Assembly: GCA_021793595.1 (NCBI GenBank)
Contig: JAJYSL010000325.1
Coordinates: 1-5,115 of the forward strand
DNA: 5,115 nucleotides
Source: Acidobacteriota bacterium
GTDB taxonomy: Bacteria; Acidobacteriota; Terriglobia; Terriglobales; Acidobacteriaceae
Reading direction: 5' to 3'
Within the stretch, counting starts at the first letter, position 1; each line of letters starts with the position of its first letter. The notes below the pieces were generated by a model, which was given only the letters and a program-made list of their open reading frames with translations, was not told the origin of the DNA and did no database searches. Position numbers and translations under genes: made by a program. Below are positions 1-5,115 of the stretch, in pieces.

Positions 1-117
1 CGGGATGCGGCGACCCCAAATCAGCTATGCGCTACTGTATACAGGCTGCGCAGCCCAGAGATCTCAGTGCAGCAGTGAAGACCCGCAACACTTCGCCCTC
101 ATACTCGAATACCTCGA

Positions 118-145
118 CGGACCTCCTGGCTGCCACTGAGGTCCG
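118..145. repeat. Perfect 8-bp inverted repeat forming a strong hairpin
   Basis: CGGACCTC at 118-125 is exactly complementary to GAGGTCCG at 138-145. Inside it a further TGG/CCA pairing (127-129 with 133-135) leaves a three-base loop, so about 11 base pairs could form with a small internal loop. The sequence beyond either arm has no run of T, so it does not look like a standard rho-independent terminator in either direction. Stop codons of two forward frames fall inside it (137-139) or just after it (147-149). It could therefore mark the end of an upstream transcript, but this is inference. Confidence 0.45.
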
Positions 146-372
146 CTGACAAAAGAACTCCAGAAAGAGACCGGATACCCCTAACGCGAAAAAGCAGGGC
201 CTTATTCAACATGGGCAGACAGGCCCCGATTTCCGCATTTCTTTTGGTTTCTCATAAACAAGAAGTTTCCTCTGTATTCTTCTTCCAAAAATAAGGTCGG
301 CTGCCGACATGATTTACAGGTCTCGACGAAAGCGGTGCGGCTTGAGCGAATGCTTTCCCCGGAAGCGCAGCG

Positions 373-561
373 GTGGCGAAAGAAACTGCATGCCGCGCGG
401 TATCGCGCCCTGCTGAGGAATTCCTCTCAGAGTTGGCAATCGTCCACCACGCAAAGGGTTCTGCTGTTTGTGTGGCACAGGAGTGGCGAGAATGTTTGGG
501 GGCAAATCAGGATAAGCTGAATAGGAAAGATCTCAAGACAAATCAGAAATCACTTTTATAG
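373..561 (+). CDS. Doubtful small hypothetical ORF (62 aa, GTG start)
   Basis: This is a short open frame beginning with GTG, with a possible Shine-Dalgarno GGAAG at 361-365 seven bases upstream. It ends in TAG, with 14 bases separating it from the ATG of the next gene, which would suit an operon. The product would be a soluble 62-residue protein with three cysteines and a polar, lysine-rich end; it has no signal peptide or membrane segment. I recognise no family. A second frame (GTG 335 to 520) overlaps it and looks equally plausible or implausible. The pair could be chance frames or a small decayed gene. It is listed mainly because of the ribosome-site spacing and proximity to the next start; I consider it more likely not real. 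Confidence 0.18.
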   Translation: MAKETACRAVSRPAEEFLSELAIVHHAKGSAVCVAQEWRECLGANQDKLNRKDLKTNQKSLL

Positions 562-575
562 AAAGAGTAGGGACC

Positions 576-830
576 ATGGACATTCACAAAATACTTCGGG
601 AACTTCGCGACGAGCGAGTACGGCTCGATAAGGCCATTGCAACTCTGGAGGCATTGGAAGGGACCACAGGGCCGACGGCTGCCAAGGTGGCCTCTGCGCC
701 CGTTCTCTCCAAGCCAGAGGCGACAGAGAAGACGGTAGTCCGCAACCCGATGAGTGTTGCCACGAAGAAGCGCTTGTCGGAGTTGGCGAAGCAGCGCTGG
801 GCGAAGAAAAAGAAGGCCAAAACGGCGTAA
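576..830 (+). CDS. Small coiled-coil protein with lysine-rich basic C-terminus (84 aa, hypothetical)
   Basis: This is a complete 84-residue protein of unknown function. Residues 1-28 (MDIHKILRELRDERVRLDKA and onward) show a heptad-like spacing of I/L/V and alternating charges, so they should form an amphipathic helix or short coiled coil, probably a dimerisation segment. Residues 29-58 are low-complexity, rich in Ala, Thr, Pro and Val, and look like a flexible linker. Residues 59-84 (MSVATKKRLSELAKQRWA, then KKKKAKTA) are strongly basic. The tail resembles 'MS.A.RKRIS.A...RWA' tails that I recall in many small acidobacterial proteins, and it suggests nucleic-acid binding; this function is inference. 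ATG 576 is chosen because the conserved-looking helix begins there. An AAGAG/AGTAGGG purine stretch lies at 563-572, although the AGGG part sits unusually close to the ATG. The gene converges on gltA. Confidence 0.68.
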   Translation: MDIHKILRELRDERVRLDKAIATLEALEGTTGPTAAKVASAPVLSKPEATEKTVVRNPMSVATKKRLSELAKQRWAKKKKAKTA

Positions 831-865
831 CAAGGTGGACGTGGCAGGGACGAGGCGTCCCCTTG
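831..865 (+). other. Stem-loop immediately after the small gene's stop codon
   Basis: GGGACG at 847-852 pairs exactly with CGTCCC at 856-861 around a three-base AGG loop. Outside it, CAAGG at 831-835 could pair with CCTTG at 861-865 in an alternative or partly extended structure. The element begins directly after the TAA at 828-830. No T-tract follows, so it is not a textbook intrinsic terminator. It could protect the 3' end of the short mRNA or be coincidental. Confidence 0.3.
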
Positions 866-961
866 GATGGCCCCGGAGTTTCTATCGGAATGTTCGGATT
901 CGCATAGGTGGAAGCTTCGGGCCCGTTCGGGAAAACCCATGCGATAGATGTTTGCGGCTGG

Positions 962-997
962 CAAGAAAAATGAAATCGGCATTTTCCTGCTGCCGAT
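962..997 (-). terminator. Probable rho-independent terminator of gltA
   Basis: Read on the minus strand, ATCGGCA (997 to 991) and TGCCGAT (981 to 975) form a perfect 7-bp stem around a nine-base loop. The stem is followed at once by a T-rich tail, TTCATTTTTCTT (974 to 963). It lies about 80 bases beyond the gltA stop codon, in the right orientation for that gene. The opposite strand has no T-run after the stem, so it should act mainly on leftward transcripts. The stem is only moderately GC-rich, so termination may be incomplete. Confidence 0.55.
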
Positions 998-1078
998 CAT
1001 AAAGCGGACCGGCAGAGTGCGGAGAGCAAGCTGGGACTTCGACCACGGGACAGGTGGATCGGGCACAGCAGCGTGAGG

Positions 1079-2389
1079 TTATTTCTTCATCGCGGCGACA
1101 GCCTGGCGCTCTTCCATGGGAAGAAAGCGGCGTGTACGCTGCCCGGTGTAGATCTGCCGCGGACGGGCAATCTTCTGCTCTGCGTCCGTGACCATCTCCT
1201 GCCATTGCGCCAACCAGCCGACGGTGCGCGGGATGGCAAAAAGCGTAGTAAACATCGCGGGCTTGAAGCCCATGGCCTGGTAGATGATCCCTGAGTAGAA
1301 ATCGACATTGGGATACAACTTGCGTTCGACGAAATACTGGTCTTCGAGTGCAATCCGTTCCAACTCCAAGGCAATATCAATCTTTGGGTTGCGTCCAGTC
1401 ACTTCGAAGACCCGGTCGGCGGTCCACTTGATGATCTTGGCGCGGGGGTCGTAGTTTTTGTACACACGGTGCCCGAAACCCATCAGCTTTTCGTGTCCGT
1501 TCTTCACTTTCTGAATGTAGGCGGCCACGTTCTGTTTGGAGCCGATCTCGTCGAGCATTTTGAGGACTTGTTCGTTGGCCCCGCCATGCAATGGTCCGGA
1601 GAGAGCCGCTGCTGCCGCTGCGGTCGCCACATAGGGATCGGCCTGCGAGCTACCTACCGAACGCATGGTGTTCGTGCTGCAGTTTTGTTCGTGGTCGGCG
1701 TGGAGGATGAACAGGACGTCGAGCGCGCGTGCAAGCACTGGATTGGCCACATACTTGGGGCCAACCATCTTCCACAGCATATTCATGAAGTTCCCCGTGT
1801 AGTTCAGATCGTTGTCGGGGTAAATATAAGGGAAACCCAGATTGTGCCGGTACGACATGGCGGCGATGGTCGGCATTTTCCCGATCAGCCGCTTGATCTG
1901 CAGCAAGCGGTTCTCGGGATCGTGGATATTTTTGGCTTCCGGATAGACGGTGGCCAGAGCTGCCACGGTACTGACCAGCATGGCCATGGGGTGTGCATCG
2001 TAGCGGAAACCCTCCATGAACTTCTTGCTGGTTTCGTGCAGCATGGAATGGTAGGTGATCTCATGCACCCAGTTTTTCAGCTCCGTCTCATTCGGGAGAT
2101 CTCCGAAAAGCAGCAAAAACGCGACCTCCAGAAATGTGCAGTGCTCCGCCAGCACTTCAATCGGATAGCCGCGATACTCCAGAATGCCGCGCTCGCCATC
2201 GATGAAGGTGATGCCGCTCTGGCAGGATGCCGTGTTCATGAATGCGGGATCGTACGTCATGAGCCCGAAGTCTTCCGGGCCAGTCTTGATTTGCCGCAAG
2301 TCCATCGCCCGGACGGTCCCATTCTCGATGGGCAGTGTGTAGGTGCGATCCGTGCGATTGTCTGTAATCGTGAGAGTGTCTGCCGCCAT
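1079..2389 (-). CDS. gltA: Citrate synthase (type II, GltA)
   Basis: This enzyme condenses acetyl-CoA with oxaloacetate to citrate and CoA, the entry step of the TCA cycle, in the cytoplasm. The 436-residue length is close to the roughly 427 residues of E. coli GltA, the hexameric type II form. The catalytic triad is intact: His268 in GPLHGGANE, His307 in the family signature GFGHRVYKNYDPRA, and Asp363 in YPNVDFYSG. The substrate-binding region LHADHEQNCSTNTMRS (His230 onward), Arg388 in IPRTVGW and the C-terminal ARPRQIYTG arginines are also present. The N-terminal beta-rich region with TYDPAFMNTASC, typical of the type II enzymes, is complete. ATG 2389 is chosen because a strong GGGGGAG lies eight bases upstream and the family N-terminus begins there. 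An in-frame ATG at 2500 would add 37 residues of atypical Arg/Gly/Ser-rich sequence. The gene appears monocistronic, diverges from the SNF2 gene, and has a likely terminator downstream. Confidence 0.97.
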   Translation of the reverse strand: MAADTLTITDNRTDRTYTLPIENGTVRAMDLRQIKTGPEDFGLMTYDPAFMNTASCQSGITFIDGERGILEYRGYPIEVLAEHCTFLEVAFLLLFGDLPNETELKNWVHEITYHSMLHETSKKFMEGFRYDAHPMAMLVSTVAALATVYPEAKNIHDPENRLLQIKRLIGKMPTIAAMSYRHNLGFPYIYPDNDLNYTGNFMNMLWKMVGPKYVANPVLARALDVLFILHADHEQNCSTNTMRSVGSSQADPYVATAAAAAALSGPLHGGANEQVLKMLDEIGSKQNVAAYIQKVKNGHEKLMGFGHRVYKNYDPRAKIIKWTADRVFEVTGRNPKIDIALELERIALEDQYFVERKLYPNVDFYSGIIYQAMGFKPAMFTTLFAIPRTVGWLAQWQEMVTDAEQKIARPRQIYTGQRTRRFLPMEERQAVAAMKK

Positions 2390-2397
2390 AAAGAAAT

Positions 2398-2404
2398 CTC
2401 CCCC
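2398..2404 (-). promoter_or_regulatory. Shine-Dalgarno sequence deciding the gltA start
   Basis: On the minus strand GGGGGAG, within GAGGGGGAGA, stands eight bases before ATG 2389. This is a strong, well-spaced ribosome site. It selects this start over the in-frame ATG at 2500, which has no comparable signal. Confidence 0.85.
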
Positions 2405-2530
2405 TCGTCTCGAAGTTTGCTGCCGTGCGACGATGCGCCCGCAACGCTGGCCGGATGAAGACCCGATCCCAGCGAACCGGCGGTCCGTCTCCACAACCAT
2501 TCATTTGGTGCGTTGCTGACTGCGTTTGTC

Positions 2531-2546
2531 TGTGATCGCAATCACG
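2531..2546. promoter_or_regulatory. CRP/FNR-family operator-like palindrome
   Basis: The sequence TGTGATCGCAATCACG matches the E. coli CRP consensus TGTGA-N6-TCACA in nine of ten core bases. Its inner part, GTGAT-CGCA-ATCAC, is a perfect inverted repeat. It lies about 140 bases upstream of the gltA ATG and about 240 bases upstream of the SNF2 ATG. If the minus-strand TATACT at 2555-2550 is the gltA -10 box, the palindrome would cover the transcription start, a repressor-like position. The motif is seen directly. That a CRP/FNR-family protein binds it in this organism is inference, since the regulator's specificity here is unknown. Confidence 0.42.
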
Positions 2547-2785
2547 TGAAGTATATGGAATCGAAACTGGCGGGACACACATGTACAACCGCCAAAGCCC
2601 GACGCTTCCGCGCCGTTCCGCAGTCTATTTGCTTCGGCGTTCTGGCATCTGGCGCGCCATGGACCATGACAAGGCGCCACCGGCCCACGAGTTTCCGCTC
2701 TGGTGGCCCATCAATTTTCGCAAACGCGAAGTACTTGCCGAGAGGTCCCTTCCGGCGCAGGCCTGCTGGTAAACTTGCTGCAATC

Positions 2786-5115
2786 ATGGCGTTGGTTTTA
2801 TCGATTTCTCCGCACGGGCGTTTGTATGTGGAGAGCGCCCCGGATGAGGAAGCCGCATCCATCGATGGTTCTCTATCCAGGCGGCTCGAAGCGGCCTTCG
2901 CCCTTGGCGCGGCGCATGGACTGCTGCATTTGGCAACGGGGGAGCTTGAGACCAGCCTGCCTGCAGCATTTTCCTTTGCCCGCGATTGGGGCCGCGCCTA
3001 CCTGACGCAATTGTGCCATCAGCCAGAGGGCGACAACAATGATCGGCCCTGGTCTATGCCCGCCCCCTCGGTGGAAGAGCGGGCCGCCATGGCTGCCTCC
3101 GCTCCACCGATGCGGGGCGCGGAGTATCTGAGCGCCGATGTTCTGGAGGCCTGGTGGCTGGAGCTGGATCAACTGGCACGGACCGAGGTGGAGGCTGCGG
3201 GAAAGTGCGTCCAGAAATTTCTGGAGAAACGGAACCATTTATGGCGGATGGTTGGGCGCGTGACCTTTCACCTGGCGGAGAACAAGCGGGACCCGGAGTG
3301 GCCCTTTGCTTTTCTGGCGACCTACAACAGCCGTCTTTCCGCGCATGGTCAATTGCAACATCTGCCGCTGGAGCGGGCCTTGCGGGAGTATGGCGCGGCC
3401 AAGAACCACGCGGCGTTGCTATCGCTGTTGCAGCCCATCCAGCAGGCCGCGGAGCGTGTCCCGTGGATCAAAGATCTTGTCGACTCCGGGGAAGTGTATC
3501 AGCCGCTGGCCTGGACGCCACGGGACGCCTATCGCTTTCTGCAAAGCATTCCCGACCTGGAAGCCAGCGGACTGATTGTCCGTGTGCCGGACTGGTGGAA
3601 GGCCACGAAACCGCCGCGACCGGTGGTCAACGTCAAGATTGGCGGAAACACGGCGACGAAACTGGGGGTTGGCGCGCTGCTCGATTTTTCTGTGAATGTA
3701 ACGCTCAACGGAGAGGCGCTCAGCGAGCGGGAGATACAGAGCATTCTGGCCTCTTCCGGCGGTTTGGTTTCTCTGAAAGGCCAATGGGTCGAGCTGGACA
3801 GCGGGAAGCTGGCCGTGGCCTTGCAGCACTGGAAGAAGGTGGAGCGCGAGGCGCGAGACGGCGGCATCTCGTTTTTTGAGGGGATGCGGCTGCTGTCCGG
3901 GACCAATCTGTCCGGGGACGCGGCGGCCACGGTGCCGGAAGATGTCAAAGAGTGGGTCGGCATCTCTGCCGGAGAGCAGCTCGGATCCATGCTGGGCGAA
4001 TTGCGTTCGTCCCAGGAGGCTGGGGAAACGCCCCCGCCGAAGTTGCAGGCCACGCTCCGCCCGTATCAACAGGCGGGCGTGCATTGGCTGCGCTTTGTCA
4101 CGCGCCTGGGCCTGGGCGCTTGCCTGGCCGATGACATGGGACTGGGAAAGACCATCCAGGTGATTGGGTTACTGCTGCATCTGCAAGCGGAGCGGGCGCG
4201 GAAAGTGGGAGACGCGAAGGAAGACACCCCCAGTCTGCTGGTGGTCCCTGCTTCCTTGATTGCCAACTGGAAGGTGGAACTCGCGCGCTTTGCGCCGTCC
4301 TTGTCGATCTCCATCCTGCATCCCTCGGAAGCTGGCGGCGACCTGAAAGACCCCAAGGGCATTTCCGAGCAAGACCTGGTCATCACCACCTACACCATGC
4401 TCTGCCGGCTGGATTGGTTGCGGCAGCTGGAGTGGAAGCTGGTGGTCCTCGATGAGGCCCAGGCCATCAAGAACTCCGGCATTCGACAGGCGCGCGCGGC
4501 CAAGGAGCTGTGCGCCGAAGGACGCATCGCATTGACCGGGACGCCCATTGAAAACAGGCTTTCCGATCTGTGGTCGCTCTTCGACTTTCTCAATCCCGGA
4601 CTGCTGGGCAGCGCCAAGTCCTTTGCCAGTTTTGTAAAACAACGAGAGGGTGTCAAACAGAACGCTTATGGCCCGCTACGCACGCTGGTGCGGCCTTACA
4701 TTTTGCGCCGCCTGAAAACAGACCGCCGGGTGATTGCCGACCTGCCCGAAAAGACGGAGGTGAGTGCGTACTGCGGCCTGACCAAGGTGCAGGCCGCGCT
4801 CTATGAAAACGCGGTGCGGGAACTGGCCGGGAAGATCGAGCGGGCCGATGGCATACAACGGCGCGGCCTTGTGCTGACGTATCTGATGCGCCTGAAACAG
4901 ATATGCAATCATCCTTCGCAGCAAACGGCGGATGGTGGCTACGCACCGGAGCACAGCGGAAAGTTCCAGCGTCTGGCCGAGATATGTCGGGAGCTGGCCG
5001 AGCGGCAGGAGAAGGCACTGATCTTCACCCAGTTTCGGGAGATCACGGTCCCCCTGGCAAACTTTCTGGGCGATGTATTTGGCCGTCCCGGACTGGTCTT
5101 GCACGGGCAGACCCC
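2786..5115 (+). CDS. SNF2-family DNA-dependent ATPase/helicase-like protein (3' end outside window)
   Basis: The first 776 codons of an SNF2 (HepA/SSO1653-like) ATPase run unbroken off the right edge. Such proteins use ATP to translocate on double-stranded DNA and remodel protein-DNA complexes; the specific role here is unknown. Residues 1-245 match no domain I recognise. Residues 246-345 (RDAYRFLQ to LKGQWVELD, Trp334) resemble the bacterial SNF2-associated domain DUF3670. The ATPase lobe follows: LRPYQQAGVHWL (424), Walker A ADDMGLGKT (448-456, Lys455), motif Ia VVPASLIANW (486-495), Walker B DEAQ (556-559), motif III LTGTPIEN (583-590), RPYILRRLKTD (636-646) and LKQICNHP (703-710). The second lobe starts with ALIFTQF (744) and stops at LHGQT. 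Motifs V and VI lie beyond the window. No CxC...CxH SWIM zinc motif is visible. Start choice is uncertain: ATG 2786 opens a hydrophobic strand (ALVLSISPHGRLYVE) but lacks a Shine-Dalgarno; in-frame ATGs at 2666 and 2555 would add Arg/Pro-rich sequence. Confidence 0.93.
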   Translation, partial: MALVLSISPHGRLYVESAPDEEAASIDGSLSRRLEAAFALGAAHGLLHLATGELETSLPAAFSFARDWGRAYLTQLCHQPEGDNNDRPWSMPAPSVEERAAMAASAPPMRGAEYLSADVLEAWWLELDQLARTEVEAAGKCVQKFLEKRNHLWRMVGRVTFHLAENKRDPEWPFAFLATYNSRLSAHGQLQHLPLERALREYGAAKNHAALLSLLQPIQQAAERVPWIKDLVDSGEVYQPLAWTPRDAYRFLQSIPDLEASGLIVRVPDWWKATKPPRPVVNVKIGGNTATKLGVGALLDFSVNVTLNGEALSEREIQSILASSGGLVSLKGQWVELDSGKLAVALQHWKKVEREARDGGISFFEGMRLLSGTNLSGDAAATVPEDVKEWVGISAGEQLGSMLGELRSSQEAGETPPPKLQATLRPYQQAGVHWLRFVTRLGLGACLADDMGLGKTIQVIGLLLHLQAERARKVGDAKEDTPSLLVVPASLIANWKVELARFAPSLSISILHPSEAGGDLKDPKGISEQDLVITTYTMLCRLDWLRQLEWKLVVLDEAQAIKNSGIRQARAAKELCAEGRIALTGTPIENRLSDLWSLFDFLNPGLLGSAKSFASFVKQREGVKQNAYGPLRTLVRPYILRRLKTDRRVIADLPEKTEVSAYCGLTKVQAALYENAVRELAGKIERADGIQRRGLVLTYLMRLKQICNHPSQQTADGGYAPEHSGKFQRLAEICRELAERQEKALIFTQFREITVPLANFLGDVFGRPGLVLHGQT

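Larger units (their letters stand above)
1..575. other. Left-hand region without an identifiable gene
   Basis: I find no recognisable protein or RNA gene in this stretch. All three forward frames are closed by stops within the first 150 bases (for example TGA at 137-139 and 147-149), so at most a short unrecognised tail of an upstream gene could enter from the left. The region holds a strong hairpin at 118-145, a weaker 6-bp inverted repeat (GGGCCT 197-202, AGGCCC 221-226) followed by T-rich sequence, a pyrimidine-rich segment at about 227-290, a 12-base perfect palindrome containing an EcoRI site (415-426), and an AT-rich run before the gene at 576. I could not identify a convincing -35/-10 pair for that gene. 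The composition suits an intergenic or decayed region. Confidence 0.5.
2390..2785. other. Divergent intergenic region between gltA and the SNF2 gene
   Basis: These 396 bases separate two divergent genes. They contain the gltA ribosome-binding site (2398-2404), the CRP-like palindrome (2531-2546) and a TATACT sequence on the minus strand (2555 to 2550) that could be a gltA -10 element, though I see no good -35 at 17 bases. Short frames exist on both strands, such as forward 2581-2772 and reverse 2862-2542. Their products are rich in Arg, Pro and Ser, resemble nothing I know, and I do not consider them genes. The SNF2 frame itself stays open leftwards through this region without a recognisable domain. 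Confidence 0.55.

Noticed and set aside
197..226. GGGCCT/AGGCCC inverted repeat followed by T-rich sequence, considered as a terminator
   Set aside because: The stem is only 6 bp with an 18-base loop and the T-rich part starts several bases after the stem, so it is too weak to call.
415..426. Perfect 12-base palindrome GAGGAATTCCTC
   Set aside because: A short palindrome with no spacer is a poor hairpin, it sits in no clear promoter context, and one such site in several kilobases can arise by chance.
584..1066. Reverse open frame of 160 codons across the small gene
   Set aside because: It is antisense to the 84-residue gene, with a low-complexity Ser/Arg-rich product and no ribosome site that I can defend.
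1469..2458. Long forward open frame (329 codons) opposite gltA
   Set aside because: It lies entirely antisense to citrate synthase and its upstream region, its product is rich in His, Val and Gly as expected from the complement of a GC-rich gene, and it shows no domain. It is a shadow of gltA.
2390..2500. N-terminal extension of citrate synthase from ATG 2500
   Set aside because: The 37 extra residues are unlike the family N-terminus and the strong GGGGGAG ribosome site directs initiation at 2389.
3154..3879. Forward open frame of 241 codons inside the SNF2 gene
   Set aside because: It is in a different frame from the SNF2 protein, which continues unbroken through it with recognisable family sequence; the alternative product is Gly/Ala/Arg-rich and matches nothing.
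2786..5115. Assignment of the SNF2 protein to a phage-defence system such as DISARM
   Set aside because: No methylase, nuclease or other defence gene is visible, and the upstream neighbour is citrate synthase. The ATPase alone does not support a defence call.
1..5115. CRISPR array, insertion sequence, tRNA or rRNA
   Set aside because: I saw no regularly spaced direct repeats, no transposase-like frame with terminal repeats, and no tRNA cloverleaf or conserved rRNA segments on either strand.

Overview
The window reads like a chromosomal segment of a fairly GC-rich bacterium, most likely an acidobacterium (Terriglobia/Acidobacteriia type). The best clues are the citrate synthase, whose sequence recalls acidobacterial GltA proteins, and a small lysine-rich protein ending in an 'MS..TKKR.SE.AK.RWA' motif of a kind common in that phylum. 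This placement comes from recalled family resemblance and not from a search.

Layout. Positions 1-575 hold no gene I can identify. They contain a strong 28-base hairpin (118-145), AT- and pyrimidine-rich stretches and one doubtful short reading frame (373-561). A small coiled-coil/basic-tail protein gene lies at 576-830 (+). It is followed by a compact stem-loop and then by the gltA terminator, which reads from the opposite strand (962-997). Citrate synthase (gltA) occupies 1079-2389 on the minus strand and is complete, with all catalytic residues and a strong Shine-Dalgarno sequence. A 396-base divergent intergenic region (2390-2785) carries a near-consensus CRP-type palindrome at 2531-2546. 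From 2786 to the right edge (+) runs an uninterrupted 776-codon 5' portion of a large SNF2-family DNA-dependent ATPase, with a bacterial SNF2-associated domain (DUF3670-like), the full first RecA-like ATPase lobe and the start of the second. Its 3' end lies outside the window.

How the parts relate. The citrate synthase is a housekeeping TCA-cycle enzyme, and the SNF2 protein is a nucleic-acid translocase of unknown specific role. They are divergently transcribed and share one intergenic region, so a regulator bound at the palindrome could affect either or both. I see no mobile element, CRISPR array, tRNA or rRNA. I found no convincing evidence of a complete undescribed system. The points most worth following are the CRP-like site, the SNF2 gene's unseen downstream neighbours and the small basic protein.
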